DNA of 39,595 nucleotides from Cryobacterium algoritolerans (GTDB lineage: Bacteria; Actinomycetota; Actinomycetes; Actinomycetales; Microbacteriaceae): the NCBI RefSeq assembly GCF_004402785.1, contig NZ_SOFP01000036.1:1-39595 (forward strand), written 5' to 3'. The position numbers and the translations under genes were made by a program. Below, piece by piece: positions 17,981-25,946 of this stretch (position 1 is the first letter of the stretch; every line of letters starts with the position of its first letter). The notes beneath the pieces were generated by a model. It had not been told where the DNA came from. It saw only the letters and a program-made list of their open reading frames with translations, and did no database searches.

Positions 17981-19036
17981 TCACCGGGAGGGGCGCGCGA
18001 CCTCGATCAGGGTGACGCCGGCCTGCGACACCGGGTTCGACATCGCCGCGAGGGCAGCGGGCGCCTCGGCGAGGGTGATCCGTCGGCTGACCAGGGTCCC
18101 GGGGCGCAACCGGCCCGATTCGACCAGGGCCAGCAGTGCCGGGTAGGCGGCGGCGGGCATCCCGTGGCTGCCGAGCACCGTGAGTTCACGGGCGATGACC
18201 TCGCCGAGCGGCAGCCGCGGGTCCTCCGCGAACAGGCCGATCTGCACGTGGCGGCCGCGGGCCGCCAGGGAACGGAGGGCAATGGAGACCGTGCTCTCCC
18301 GGCCGAGCGCCTCGACGCTGACCTGCACGCCGGCGCTCCCGGCAGCGGCGCGGATCCCGGCGACCACCTCGTCATCGTCCAGGCCGGAGGAGTCGACCGT
18401 GTGGGTGGCTCCGCAGCGAGCGGCCGCGGCCAGGGCCACGGCACTGATGTCCACCGCGATCACCGTCGCTCCGAGGGCGACCCCGATCATCACCGCGGAG
18501 AGCCCGACACCGCCGCAACCGACGACCACGAGCGTCTCACCCGGCGCCAGCTCGGCCTGGTGGGCCAGGCCGCGGTAGGCGGTGGCGAACCGGCAGCCGA
18601 GCAGGGCGGCCGCTCCCGCGTCGAGACTGTCCGGCACGGCGATCAGGTTGACGTCGGCGTGGTGCAGGGCCACCAGCTCGGCGTAGGAACCCCAGTGGGT
18701 GAAGCCCGGCTGGGTCTGGTTGCGGCAGACCTGGGCGTTTCCCGACGCGCAATCCGGGCAGTCGCCGCAGGCGCAGACGAACGGCACCGTGACCCGCTGG
18801 CCGACCCGGAACCGGCGCACCTCCGATCCCACGGAATCGATCACACCGACGAGCTCGTGGCCGGGCACGTGCGGCAGAGCGATGCCGGAGTCGTGACCCA
18901 GCCAGCCATGCCAATCGCTGCGGCAGAGGCCGGTCGCCTCCACCCGCACGACGACTCCCGCGGCGGCTGCGATCGGGTCGGGCAGCTCGCGAAGCTCGGG
19001 CAGCTCGCCGAAGCGGTCGAACCAGACGGCCCTCAT
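17981..19036 (-). CDS. Zinc-dependent alcohol dehydrogenase
   Basis: A 351-residue medium-chain dehydrogenase/reductase that oxidises alcohols or reduces aldehydes with NAD(P). Catalytic zinc ligands are C38 (GLCRSD) and H60-E61 (PGHELVG). The structural zinc lobe has four cysteines, C90, C93, C96 and C104. The Rossmann motif is VVGCGGVGLSAVMIG. The ATG at 19036 overlaps the stop of the acetyltransferase gene by ATGA, so it is the third gene of the unit hemA, acetyltransferase, dehydrogenase. The substrate cannot be read from sequence, and a role in heme synthesis is not implied by the position alone. Confidence 0.92.
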   Translation of the reverse strand: MRAVWFDRFGELPELRELPDPIAAAAGVVVRVEATGLCRSDWHGWLGHDSGIALPHVPGHELVGVIDSVGSEVRRFRVGQRVTVPFVCACGDCPDCASGNAQVCRNQTQPGFTHWGSYAELVALHHADVNLIAVPDSLDAGAAALLGCRFATAYRGLAHQAELAPGETLVVVGCGGVGLSAVMIGVALGATVIAVDISAVALAAAARCGATHTVDSSGLDDDEVVAGIRAAAGSAGVQVSVEALGRESTVSIALRSLAARGRHVQIGLFAEDPRLPLGEVIARELTVLGSHGMPAAAYPALLALVESGRLRPGTLVSRRITLAEAPAALAAMSNPVSQAGVTLIEVARPSR

Positions 19037-19632
19037 CGAGCGGCCTTCCATTCGCGGCCGAGGATCGCGAATACCTGCAGGTCGGACCATTCGCCCATGA
19101 AGAACTCATTTTCGACGAAGTGCGCCTCGAGTCGCATCCCCAGCCGCAGGCAAAGGGCGGCGGATGCACCGTTTCGCGGATCGAGTTCCGCGAACACCCG
19201 GTGCGCGCCCAATTCCCCGAACGCAAGGTCGAGCACCGCCGTTGCCGCTTCGGTCGCGTAGCCCCGGCCGTGCCAGAGGGGGTGGAAGACCCAGCCGACC
19301 GCGACCTGGGCGTGCTCGCGGCTCGTGAGGAAGACACTGAGGTCACCGATCACCGGACCCGGCGAGCCGTCCGCGCCGACGAGTTCGGCGGCAAGGATGA
19401 GGCCGTCCTCGTCGTCGGCCAGCCGGGTCAAACCGGCTCGTGTGACGGTGTGTTCCCGCGACTCCGCGGGACTCCGCACCGGCCACGGCAGATACCGGAC
19501 CACGTCGGGCAGGGTCTGGTAGGCCGCGACGTCATCGGCGTCGGCCTCGCTGAGCGGGCGGAGCAGCAGGCGACGGGTGCGGATCGGGTGGGCGTCGAAC
19601 GGGAGGGCGCCGGGCAGTCCCGGTTCGTTCAT
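19033..19632 (-). CDS. GNAT-family N-acetyltransferase (RimJ/RimL-like)
   Basis: A 199-residue acetyltransferase of the RimJ/RimL subgroup, which transfers acetyl from acetyl-CoA to an amine such as a protein N-terminus or an antibiotic. Markers are the opening TRRLLLRPLSEADADDV (about residues 19-35), the central VAVGWVFHPLWHGRGYATEAATA (the pyrophosphate-binding loop is here HGRGYA), and RVFAELDPRNGASAALCLRLGM. The ATG at 19632 has GTGAGG upstream. It sits 30 bases after hemA and overlaps the dehydrogenase start. The substrate is unknown. Confidence 0.9.
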   Translation of the reverse strand: MNEPGLPGALPFDAHPIRTRRLLLRPLSEADADDVAAYQTLPDVVRYLPWPVRSPAESREHTVTRAGLTRLADDEDGLILAAELVGADGSPGPVIGDLSVFLTSREHAQVAVGWVFHPLWHGRGYATEAATAVLDLAFGELGAHRVFAELDPRNGASAALCLRLGMRLEAHFVENEFFMGEWSDLQVFAILGREWKAAR

Positions 19633-19662
19633 GACGGCTGGAACCTCACGACGGCCACCGCG

Positions 19663-21045
19663 TCACGAGGCGGTGGGGGTGATTTCGACGTCGCCCGGTG
19701 AGAGCGTGACGGCGGGGAGGTCGACCTGGATGCCGAACATCGCGTCGAGTCCGGTCAGGAACGCGGCCTGTTCGCCGGCCCGGGCGAGCTCACGGGAGCG
19801 CACCATCGGGGTGTGCAGGAGCACGCTGGCCAGGTGCCGAAGCGCCGCCTCGGTCTGCTCGCTGGAGTCGCTGCGGCGGCGGGCCCGTTCGATTTCCGCG
19901 TCAAGCAGGCCGAAGATGTGGCCGCGCAGGGCGACGACGGCCGGGGCGAGGCTCTGCTCCTCGGCGACGGAGGAGAACTTGCGGGCGGCCCGTCCGACGA
20001 GGAGGCGGGCGTCGCTGGTGGCGTTGAGTTCTTCGAGCGGCGCATGGATGCGGATCGTCTCGAGGTCGAGCAGTTCCACCCCGGCCAGCTCGGTGACGTC
20101 AGGGTCGACGTTTCTCGGCAGGCCCAGGTCGATGATCAGCCGCTGCGAAGTCTCAGGAGTCCCACGCGCCTCGCCGGCCGGGCAGCCGGTTTCCCTCGAC
20201 GCGGCATCCGCCGTGGCATCCGCCGTGGCCTCGCCCTGGGCGCGCCCCGCCCGGAGCAGCGCCGCGGTGATCACGTGGTGCTCGACGGTCGTGCAGGTGA
20301 GGATGAGGTCCGCGCTCGCGGCCGCCACGGCGAATTCCGACTCGGCCACCGCGATGATCTGGTGTGAGGACGCGAACTTGCGGGCGCGGCCCGAGGGCGA
20401 GTAGACCCGCACGTTCTCGGCGCCGAGGTCACGCAGCGCGGCCAGGGAGGCGCCGGCGTAACGTCCGGTGCCGACCAGGAGCACCCGGGTCTCGGCCCAG
20501 TCGGGGATGCGGCTTTCGGCCAGTTCGAGGGCAAGCCGCACGAGTGAACGGCCGGCCGCGCCGATCCCGGTGCGGTTCTTGATCCCCCGGGAGGTCTGCG
20601 ACGCGCGCTGGAACAGTCGCTCCAGTTCCGGGCTCGTGGTGCCGACCAGCCGGGCCTGTTCGAGCGCGCGGCGCACCTGGCCGGCGATCTCGCCCTCGCC
20701 GACGACGACTGATTCGAGTCCACTGGTGACAGCGAAGAGATGTTCGGCGACGGTGTTGCCGTGGACGAGTTCGAGGGTGTCACGCAGCACCTCGGCGGCC
20801 ACGCCGGTGCTCGCGCTGACGCCGTCGATGGCGGCGCGGACAGCCGACAGAGGAGAGGTGCCGGTGGGCTCGTCCAGGTCGAGGTAGGCCTCGAAGCGGT
20901 TGCAGGTGGCCACGACGACGGCCCCGACCAGGCCCGGGTGGCGCTCCAGGATGCCGCTCGCGACGTCGCCCGCACCGACAGACAACCGCTCCAGCACGTC
21001 GAAGCTGGAGTTCTTGTGGCTGGCGGACAGGCAGATCAACACCAT
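19663..21045 (-). CDS. hemA: Glutamyl-tRNA reductase
   Basis: A 460-residue cytosolic enzyme that reduces glutamyl-tRNA to glutamate-1-semialdehyde with NADPH, the first committed step of the C5 heme pathway. HemL at the other end of the cluster takes the product. The catalytic cysteine is C48 in [22 protein letters not shown] (about 111-125), the spinal-helix/NADPH region with [12 protein letters not shown], and [10 protein letters not shown] follow. Residues 268-300 are an Ala/Gly/Glu-rich insertion just before the conserved DLGLPR strand, encoded partly by a 12-bp direct repeat. The start ATG at 21045 has only a weak ribosome site. It heads a minus-strand unit with the acetyltransferase and dehydrogenase genes and diverges from hemE across 68 bases. 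Confidence 0.97.
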   Translation of the reverse strand: MVLICLSASHKNSSFDVLERLSVGAGDVASGILERHPGLVGAVVVATCNRFEAYLDLDEPTGTSPLSAVRAAIDGVSASTGVAAEVLRDTLELVHGNTVAEHLFAVTSGLESVVVGEGEIAGQVRRALEQARLVGTTSPELERLFQRASQTSRGIKNRTGIGAAGRSLVRLALELAESRIPDWAETRVLLVGTGRYAGASLAALRDLGAENVRVYSPSGRARKFASSHQIIAVAESEFAVAAASADLILTCTTVEHHVITAALLRAGRAQGEATADATADAASRETGCPAGEARGTPETSQRLIIDLGLPRNVDPDVTELAGVELLDLETIRIHAPLEELNATSDARLLVGRAARKFSSVAEEQSLAPAVVALRGHIFGLLDAEIERARRRSDSSEQTEAALRHLASVLLHTPMVRSRELARAGEQAAFLTGLDAMFGIQVDLPAVTLSPGDVEITPTAS

Positions 21046-21094
21046 TGGAGTCTACTTTGCGATTCTGGGGGTCGAATCGCCCGGGTGTGTGAAG

Positions 21095-21114
21095 TTTGAC
21101 AGAATTGAGTCAAA
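21095..21114. promoter_or_regulatory. Palindromic candidate operator between hemA and hemE
   Basis: TTTGAC-nn-AATT-nn-GTCAAA, 16 of 20 positions symmetric, in the 68-base hemA/hemE divergent region. Its last base is the A of the hemE ATG. The symmetry and its place between two divergent heme genes suit a dimeric repressor or activator able to control both. The regulator is unknown. The TTGAC halves also resemble -35 boxes, but I find no matching -10. Confidence 0.5.
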
Positions 21115-22274
21115 TGAACCTTGACGCGCAACACCCCCTCGCATCCGGACTCACCGCCGACGCCCGTCTCATCCGGGCCTACCAGGGCACCCGCCCGGAA
21201 GTGACCCCGATCTGGTTCATGCGCCAGGCCGGTCGTTCCCTGCCCGAATACCGCTCGCTCCGGGTGGGCACCCGGATGCTCGACGCCTGCCTCGACCCCG
21301 AGATGGCCAGTGAGATCACCCTGCAGCCGGTGCGCCGCCACAACGTCGACGCCGGCATCCTCTTCAGCGACATCGTGATCCCGCTCAAGCTGGTCGGGGT
21401 GGACGTCGAGATCGTCGCGGGCATGGGCCCGGTCCTCGGCAAGGCCGTGCGCACGGCCAAGGATGTAGCCGAGCTCACCCGCCTCGACCCTGCCGTGCTC
21501 GACACGAGCCTCACCCCGATCCGCCAGGCCGTCGCCCGCACGGTCGCCGAACTCGGCTCGACCCCGCTGATCGGCTTCGCCGGCGCCCCGTTCACCCTGG
21601 CCGCCTACCTGGTCGAGGGCGGACCGTCGAAGGACCATATCAATGCCCGCACCCTCATGCACGCCGACCCGGAGGCCTGGGCCGCGCTGATGGCCTGGAC
21701 CGCGGAGGTGACCGGTCGCTTCCTGCGCGCGCAGGTGCTGGCGGGGGCCAGCGCCGCCCAGCTCTTCGATTCCTGGGCCGGGGCCCTGTCGCTGGACGAC
21801 TACACCCGCTACGTCGCACCGGCCTCCGCGGCCGCGATCGCGCACGTGCGCGATCTCACCTATGCCGAGGGCGGCACCCCGGCAACGGATGCCGATCAGG
21901 CCATCGAGGAGACGGCCACGCGCCGCAACGTGCCGGTCGTGCACTTCGGCGTTGGCACGGGGGAACTCCTCAAGGAGATGCACGGCGTGGGCGCCGACGT
22001 CGTCGGAGTCGACTACCGGGTGCCCCTGGACGAGGCCAACCGCCGCCTCGGCGGAGTGGTCCCCGTGCAGGGCAACATCGACCCGGCCCTGCTCGCCGCG
22101 CCGTGGCCGGTGCTCGAAGTTCATGTGCTCGATGTGCTCGAACGCGGACGCACCGCCCCGGCCCATGTACTCAACCTGGGCCACGGCGTCCCGCCGCTCA
22201 CCGACCCGAATGTGCTCACACGCCTGGTCTCTTTCGTGCACGAGATCGGCGCGTCCGCCCCGGTCGCCTCCTGA
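21114..22274 (+). CDS. hemE: Uroporphyrinogen decarboxylase
   Basis: A 386-residue cytosolic enzyme that removes four carboxyl groups from uroporphyrinogen III to give coproporphyrinogen III. No cofactor is needed. Signatures are [16 protein letters not shown] (about residues 27-42), [18 protein letters not shown] with the catalytic Asp, [18 protein letters not shown], and [12 protein letters not shown] near the C-terminus. The ATG at 21114 matches the family N-terminus ([19 protein letters not shown]). A TTG at 21096 would add six residues without a ribosome site. It heads the plus-strand heme series and lies 30 bases upstream of hemY. The palindrome at 21095-21114 touches its start codon. 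Confidence 0.97.
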   Translation: MNLDAQHPLASGLTADARLIRAYQGTRPEVTPIWFMRQAGRSLPEYRSLRVGTRMLDACLDPEMASEITLQPVRRHNVDAGILFSDIVIPLKLVGVDVEIVAGMGPVLGKAVRTAKDVAELTRLDPAVLDTSLTPIRQAVARTVAELGSTPLIGFAGAPFTLAAYLVEGGPSKDHINARTLMHADPEAWAALMAWTAEVTGRFLRAQVLAGASAAQLFDSWAGALSLDDYTRYVAPASAAAIAHVRDLTYAEGGTPATDADQAIEETATRRNVPVVHFGVGTGELLKEMHGVGADVVGVDYRVPLDEANRRLGGVVPVQGNIDPALLAAPWPVLEVHVLDVLERGRTAPAHVLNLGHGVPPLTDPNVLTRLVSFVHEIGASAPVAS

Positions 22275-22304
22275 CCGCCCGTCGACCAGGGAGCTGAGAA
22301 ACAC

Positions 22305-23822
22305 ATGCAGGACGTCATCGTCATCGGTGGAGGTGTGGCCGGCCTCGTGGCGGCCAGGGCGTGCGCGCGGGTCGGCCTCGCCGTCACGGTGCTCGAGGCG
22401 ACGAGATCGGTGGGCGGTGCTGTGGCAGGCCACGAGGTGGCCGGGCTGGCCCTGGACAGCGGGGCAGAGAGCGTCGCCGTGCGCCGTAACACGGTCGCCG
22501 AGTTCGTGGACTCCCTCGGCCTCACCGGCGACGTGGTCGCCCCCAACCCTGCCGGGGCCTGGCTGCACCTGCCCAATGACGGGCCGGGCGGCGGCTCGAT
22601 CAGCCTCCCCCTGCCCAAGGCGGGGGTGCTCGGGATCCCGGGTTCGCCGCTGGCCGACGACGTTCGCCGCGTGATCGGCTGGGGCGGGGCCTGGCGCGCC
22701 TACCTCGACCGGTTGATGCCGGTGCTCACGATCGGCCGCGAACACAGCCTGGGCGACCTTGTGCGGAAGCGGATGGGCCGCCGCGTGCTCGAACGGCTCG
22801 TCGAGCCCGTCACCGCCGGGGTCTATTCCTCCTCAGCAGCAGACCTCGAGATCGACGTCGTGGCTCCGGGGCTCAACGCCGCCCTCACGACGGCCGGCTC
22901 GCTGTCGGGGGCGGTCCTGTCGCTCCGGTCCGCGGCCCCGGCCGGGTCCGCCGTGGCGGGCCTGCGCGGCGGCATGTCGCGGCTGGTCGCCGCGCTCGTT
23001 GCCGACCTCGACCACTTCGGGGTCGAGATCGTGACGGATGCCCCGGTCACGACCCTGCGGCGCGTCGGGTCGCCCGATGCCGGCGAATCGACCTGGGTCG
23101 CGCGGCATGGGGTTCCGGTTCCGGCTGCGGCCCCGGCCTCGGACCTGCCTGACGAGCCCTCTGCCGCAGGCGGGGAATCGCCGCCGGCAACCCGCGACCG
23201 GGAGGCCCGCTTCGTGATCCTCGCGACCCCGGGCGCCCCGGCCCTTCGTCTGGTGGCCGACCTCGGCCCCGAGCTGGCGGCGCTCACCGGGCTCGCCTGG
23301 CCGGAGACCACTGCGGTCGAACTGGCCACCGTCGTCATCGACGCCCCGCAGTTGGACGCACACCCCCGGGGAACGGGCGCGCTCGTGGCCGCCGGCACCC
23401 CCGGCGTGACCGCCAAGGCCCTGACCCACGCCACGGCGAAGTGGGACTGGCTGGCCGAGGCGGCCGGACCGGGGCGCCACGTCATCCGTCTCTCCTATGG
23501 CCGGTCCGGCGAGGCCAGCCCAACGGCAGACCTGTCCGACCCCGAGCTACTCGCCCTCGCGCTGCGGGACGCGTCGGCCATCCTCGGTGTCGACCTCGAC
23601 GCCGCAGCGGTGCGCGGCTTCGCCCGCACGGTATGGGCAGACGCCCTGTCGCCGGCGACCATTGGGGCGCCCGGCCGGGTGCGTCAGGTGCGCGCGGCCG
23701 TCGAGGCGACGCCCGGGCTGGAGCTGACCGGCGCCTGGCTGGCCGGCACCGGGCTCGCCTCGGTGATCCCCGACGCCCTCGCTGCGGCCGCCAGGGTCAG
23801 GCACGCGTCGCTCGGTATCTGA
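22305..23822 (+). CDS. hemY: Coproporphyrinogen III / protoporphyrinogen oxidase (HemY/CgoX)
   Basis: A 505-residue FAD-dependent oxidase. With HemQ and an actinobacterial-type ferrochelatase in the same cluster, the expected reaction is six-electron oxidation of coproporphyrinogen III to coproporphyrin III with O2 (CgoX). The N-terminal dinucleotide-binding motif is VIGGGVAGLVAARA (residues 6-19), then LEATRSVGGAV. VEPVTAGVYSSSAADLEID is mid-protein, and the C-terminal FAD contact region is GAWLAGTGLASVIPDAL. Residues 267-299 form a Pro/Ala/Glu-rich low-complexity insertion, not expected in the fold, just before VILATPG. The ATG at 22305 follows AGGGAG. It is 30 bases after hemE. Confidence 0.94.
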   Translation: MQDVIVIGGGVAGLVAARACARVGLAVTVLEATRSVGGAVAGHEVAGLALDSGAESVAVRRNTVAEFVDSLGLTGDVVAPNPAGAWLHLPNDGPGGGSISLPLPKAGVLGIPGSPLADDVRRVIGWGGAWRAYLDRLMPVLTIGREHSLGDLVRKRMGRRVLERLVEPVTAGVYSSSAADLEIDVVAPGLNAALTTAGSLSGAVLSLRSAAPAGSAVAGLRGGMSRLVAALVADLDHFGVEIVTDAPVTTLRRVGSPDAGESTWVARHGVPVPAAAPASDLPDEPSAAGGESPPATRDREARFVILATPGAPALRLVADLGPELAALTGLAWPETTAVELATVVIDAPQLDAHPRGTGALVAAGTPGVTAKALTHATAKWDWLAEAAGPGRHVIRLSYGRSGEASPTADLSDPELLALALRDASAILGVDLDAAAVRGFARTVWADALSPATIGAPGRVRQVRAAVEATPGLELTGAWLAGTGLASVIPDALAAAARVRHASLGI

Positions 23823-23932
23823 GCGGCCGGCCCCGGGGAGGCTGGGAATCGCCCGGACAACCTCGACCCTGCGCGTGAACCCGGGGAGGGATACGCTGGT
23901 GAAACACATGAACCTCGAGGAATGGAGTGACA

Positions 23933-24319
23933 ATGCGGGGAAAGCTTCTCTTCATCACAGGTGGACTCGTCGGCTACGTCCTGGGCGCCCGCGCCGGACG
24001 TAAGCGCTACGACCAGATCGTGGCTGCCGCTGAGAACCTGTGGAGCGCCCCGCCCGTGCAACGCCGTGTGACCGAGGTTCGCGACTTCGCCCTCGAACGG
24101 GTCGGCGACGTGCCGTCCGCGCTATTCGACGCCGGCAAGAAGATCGTCACCGCCGTGCAGGCCAAGACCGGTGGGTCGACGGATGCCGTCGGTACCCCGT
24201 ACAGCCCGGTCGCCCCCGACAAGACCGCGGCCGCCACGCCGGCCGCGGCGAAGTCCGCAGCCAAGTCCGCGGCGAAGGCCGCCACGACGGCCGCGTCCGA
24301 CGACGACGCCACGAAATAA
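23933..24319 (+). CDS. YtxH-like small envelope protein
   Basis: A 128-residue protein. The N-terminal hydrophobic stretch LLFITGGLVGYVLGARAGRKRYDQI is typical of YtxH-type stress/envelope proteins: a short glycine-rich membrane segment followed by a basic cap and an amphipathic helix. The C-terminal third is Ala/Lys-rich (AKSAAKSAAKAATTAASDDDATK), similar to histone-like tails. The ATG at 23933 has GGAG six bases upstream; the in-frame GTG at 23927 overlaps that site. First gene of a three-gene cassette inside the heme series. Function is not known. Confidence 0.8.
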   Translation: MRGKLLFITGGLVGYVLGARAGRKRYDQIVAAAENLWSAPPVQRRVTEVRDFALERVGDVPSALFDAGKKIVTAVQAKTGGSTDAVGTPYSPVAPDKTAAATPAAAKSAAKSAAKAATTAASDDDATK

Positions 24320-24357
24320 CCGCCGCGCACTCCAACGAATCGAAGGAAGGGGGAACT

Positions 24358-24789
24358 GTGAGCAACAGTGGATTCAACCCGAATGGTTTCAACCCCAGGG
24401 CGAAGCGACCGCTCGTCGTGCTGCTCGGTGAGCTGCCCGGCCAGATCATCGCGCTCGTCAAGGCGGAACTCGATGCTTTCAAGGCCGAGGTTGCCGGCAA
24501 GGCGAAGAACATCGGGCTCGGCATCGGCCTGTTCGCCGTGGCCGGCGTGTTCGCCTTCCTCGCCGTGATCGTCCTGATCGCCCTTGGCGTGATCGCCCTC
24601 GCGCTCGTGCTGCCGCTCTGGCTCGCCACACTGATCGTGGCGGTGTCGTTGCTGCTGATTGCGGCGATCCTGGTCTTCGTCGGGGTGAACCGGGTGAAGG
24701 CCGGCACGGCCCCCGACCCGGAGGGAATCGCGGCAAGCATCCGTCACGACGTTGACGCGTTCAAGGGAGTTGGCGAGTATGAGCACTGA
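24358..24789 (+). CDS. Phage holin-superfamily III-like membrane protein
   Basis: A 143-residue protein of the type annotated as putative actinobacterial holin-X / phage holin family protein. It has a cytosolic N-terminus with PLVVLLGELPGQIIALVKAELD (about 22-43), an amphipathic segment that ends in KAEVAGKAKNIG, then two long hydrophobic helices (about 58-85 and 88-110) separated by a short turn, and a charged tail. No lysis gene is nearby, and these proteins are widespread in actinobacterial chromosomes, so a phage role is not implied. The GTG at 24358 follows GAAGGAAGGGGGAA. It overlaps the next gene by 11 bases. Confidence 0.8.
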   Translation: MSNSGFNPNGFNPRAKRPLVVLLGELPGQIIALVKAELDAFKAEVAGKAKNIGLGIGLFAVAGVFAFLAVIVLIALGVIALALVLPLWLATLIVAVSLLLIAAILVFVGVNRVKAGTAPDPEGIAASIRHDVDAFKGVGEYEH

Positions 24790-25099
24790 GGACATGACCC
24801 GGGCCGGGAGTGAGGCGAAAACGGTCGCCGTCACCGGCGAAGCCGCCCTTCATCGCTCGAAGGCCGAGCTGCGCGCCGACGCGATGACGGCCAGGGCCGA
24901 ACTCGCGCGCACGCTCGATGCGATCGAGTACAAGCTCAACCTGCCCAAGCAGTTCCGCTACCGGGTGCGGCTGCTCAGGTTGCGGCTGAATCGCCTCGGC
25001 GAGGACAACCCGGCCGCCTTGGCCGGGATCGCCCTCGCCGCCGCCCTCGTCACCGGCGCGGCGGTCTGGCTCGGCGTGAAGGCCGTCCAGGACCGCTGA
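24779..25099 (+). CDS. DUF3618 small membrane protein
   Basis: A 106-residue protein. The central helix RADAMTARAELARTLDAIEYKLNLPKQ is the DUF3618 signature (R/E...LA.TLDAIE.KLN.P). A single C-terminal membrane helix follows (LAGIALAAALVTGAAVWLGV). DUF3618 proteins usually occur next to holin-X and YtxH-type genes in Actinobacteria, as here. A role in envelope maintenance or stress has been suggested only by context. The ATG at 24779 lies inside the 3' end of the holin-like gene, with GGGAG upstream. A strong terminator follows. Confidence 0.85.
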   Translation: MSTEDMTRAGSEAKTVAVTGEAALHRSKAELRADAMTARAELARTLDAIEYKLNLPKQFRYRVRLLRLRLNRLGEDNPAALAGIALAAALVTGAAVWLGVKAVQDR

Positions 25100-25120
25100 A
25101 CCACCGCCGGACAGAGCGCT

Positions 25121-25148
25121 GCGCCCGCGGGGCGCGGGTGCGTCTTTT
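25121..25148 (+). terminator. Rho-independent terminator after the envelope trio
   Basis: GCGCCCGCG (25121-25129), a three-base loop, CGCGGGTGC (25133-25141; one G-U pair), then TCTTTT (25143-25148). It falls after DUF3618 and before hemQ, so hemQ and the genes after it may need their own promoter. Confidence 0.7.
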
Positions 25149-25181
25149 GGCTCTGGTCGCAAAGCAGTGGAGACTAGTGGC

Positions 25182-25946
25182 ATGACTCACCCGGCTGCCG
25201 GAGAGGCAGTAAACCCACTCCACCCGACCAGTCCCGCCGAGACCGCTTCGGCGGCCGACGCCCCTTCGGCGTCCCCCCAGGGATTCACCCTGTTCACTGT
25301 CCTGCGCAAGGACCCGACCAACCCGGATGACCTCGACGGCCGCGACGTGCCGCATGCCGTCCTCGAGCTCGATGACGTGGTGGAGCTCGTCGAGGCGGAG
25401 GGTGTCACCGTGCGCGGCTTCTACGATGTCTCCGGGCTGCGCGCCGACGCCGACGTGATGATCTGGACCCACGCGCCCGAGGCAGAGAGCCTGCAGTGGG
25501 CCAACCGGGAGCTGCGCCGCAGCCGCCTGCTCAAGAGCCTGCTCCCCACCTGGAGCGCGATGGGCGTGCACCGGGACGCCGAGTTCAACAAGAGCCACGT
25601 GCCCGGGTTCCTTCGCGGAGTCGAGCCGAGGGGCTGGCTGACGGTCTACCCGTTCGTGCGCAGCTTCGAGTGGTACCTGCTCCCCGAGGCCGAGCGCAGC
25701 GCAATGCTGGCCGACCACGGCCGCAAGGGTGCCGCCTACCGCGGCGCGATCGCCAACACGGTCTCCGCGTTCGCCCTCGGCGACTACGAATGGCTGCTGC
25801 CGATCGAGAGCGACGATCTCACCGAGCTGGTCGACCTCATGCGCGGCCTGCGCGAGACCGAGGCGCGCCGGCACGTCCGCGAGGAGATCCCGTTCTACAC
25901 GGGCCGTCGCATCGGTACGGCCGAGCTCGTCGAGGTGCTGCAGTAA
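25182..25946 (+). CDS. hemQ: Coproheme decarboxylase HemQ (ChdC)
   Basis: A 254-residue enzyme of the chlorite-dismutase-like family. In the coproporphyrin-dependent pathway it converts coproheme to heme b by two peroxide-driven decarboxylations. The two-lobed ferredoxin-like fold is visible: the first lobe runs to WTHAPEAESLQWANRELR, and the second has YPFVRSFEWYLLP (with the Tyr expected to form the reactive radical nearby), MLADHGRKG and EIPFYTGRRI at the C-terminus. The lead of about 30 residues is Pro/Ala-rich. The ATG at 25182 has GTGGAG nine bases upstream; the GTG at 25167 is part of that site. Its stop overlaps the ferrochelatase ATG by one base. It commits this organism to the coproporphyrin branch. 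Confidence 0.95.
   Translation: MTHPAAGEAVNPLHPTSPAETASAADAPSASPQGFTLFTVLRKDPTNPDDLDGRDVPHAVLELDDVVELVEAEGVTVRGFYDVSGLRADADVMIWTHAPEAESLQWANRELRRSRLLKSLLPTWSAMGVHRDAEFNKSHVPGFLRGVEPRGWLTVYPFVRSFEWYLLPEAERSAMLADHGRKGAAYRGAIANTVSAFALGDYEWLLPIESDDLTELVDLMRGLRETEARRHVREEIPFYTGRRIGTAELVEVLQ

Noticed and set aside
21096..21101. TTGACA as a -35 box or TTG as the hemE start
   Set aside because: No -10 at suitable spacing and no ribosome site before the TTG. The hexamer is better explained as half of the palindrome.
24358..24789. Prophage holin
   Set aside because: No endolysin, integrase or structural genes nearby. Proteins of this type are widespread in actinobacterial chromosomes next to DUF3618 genes.
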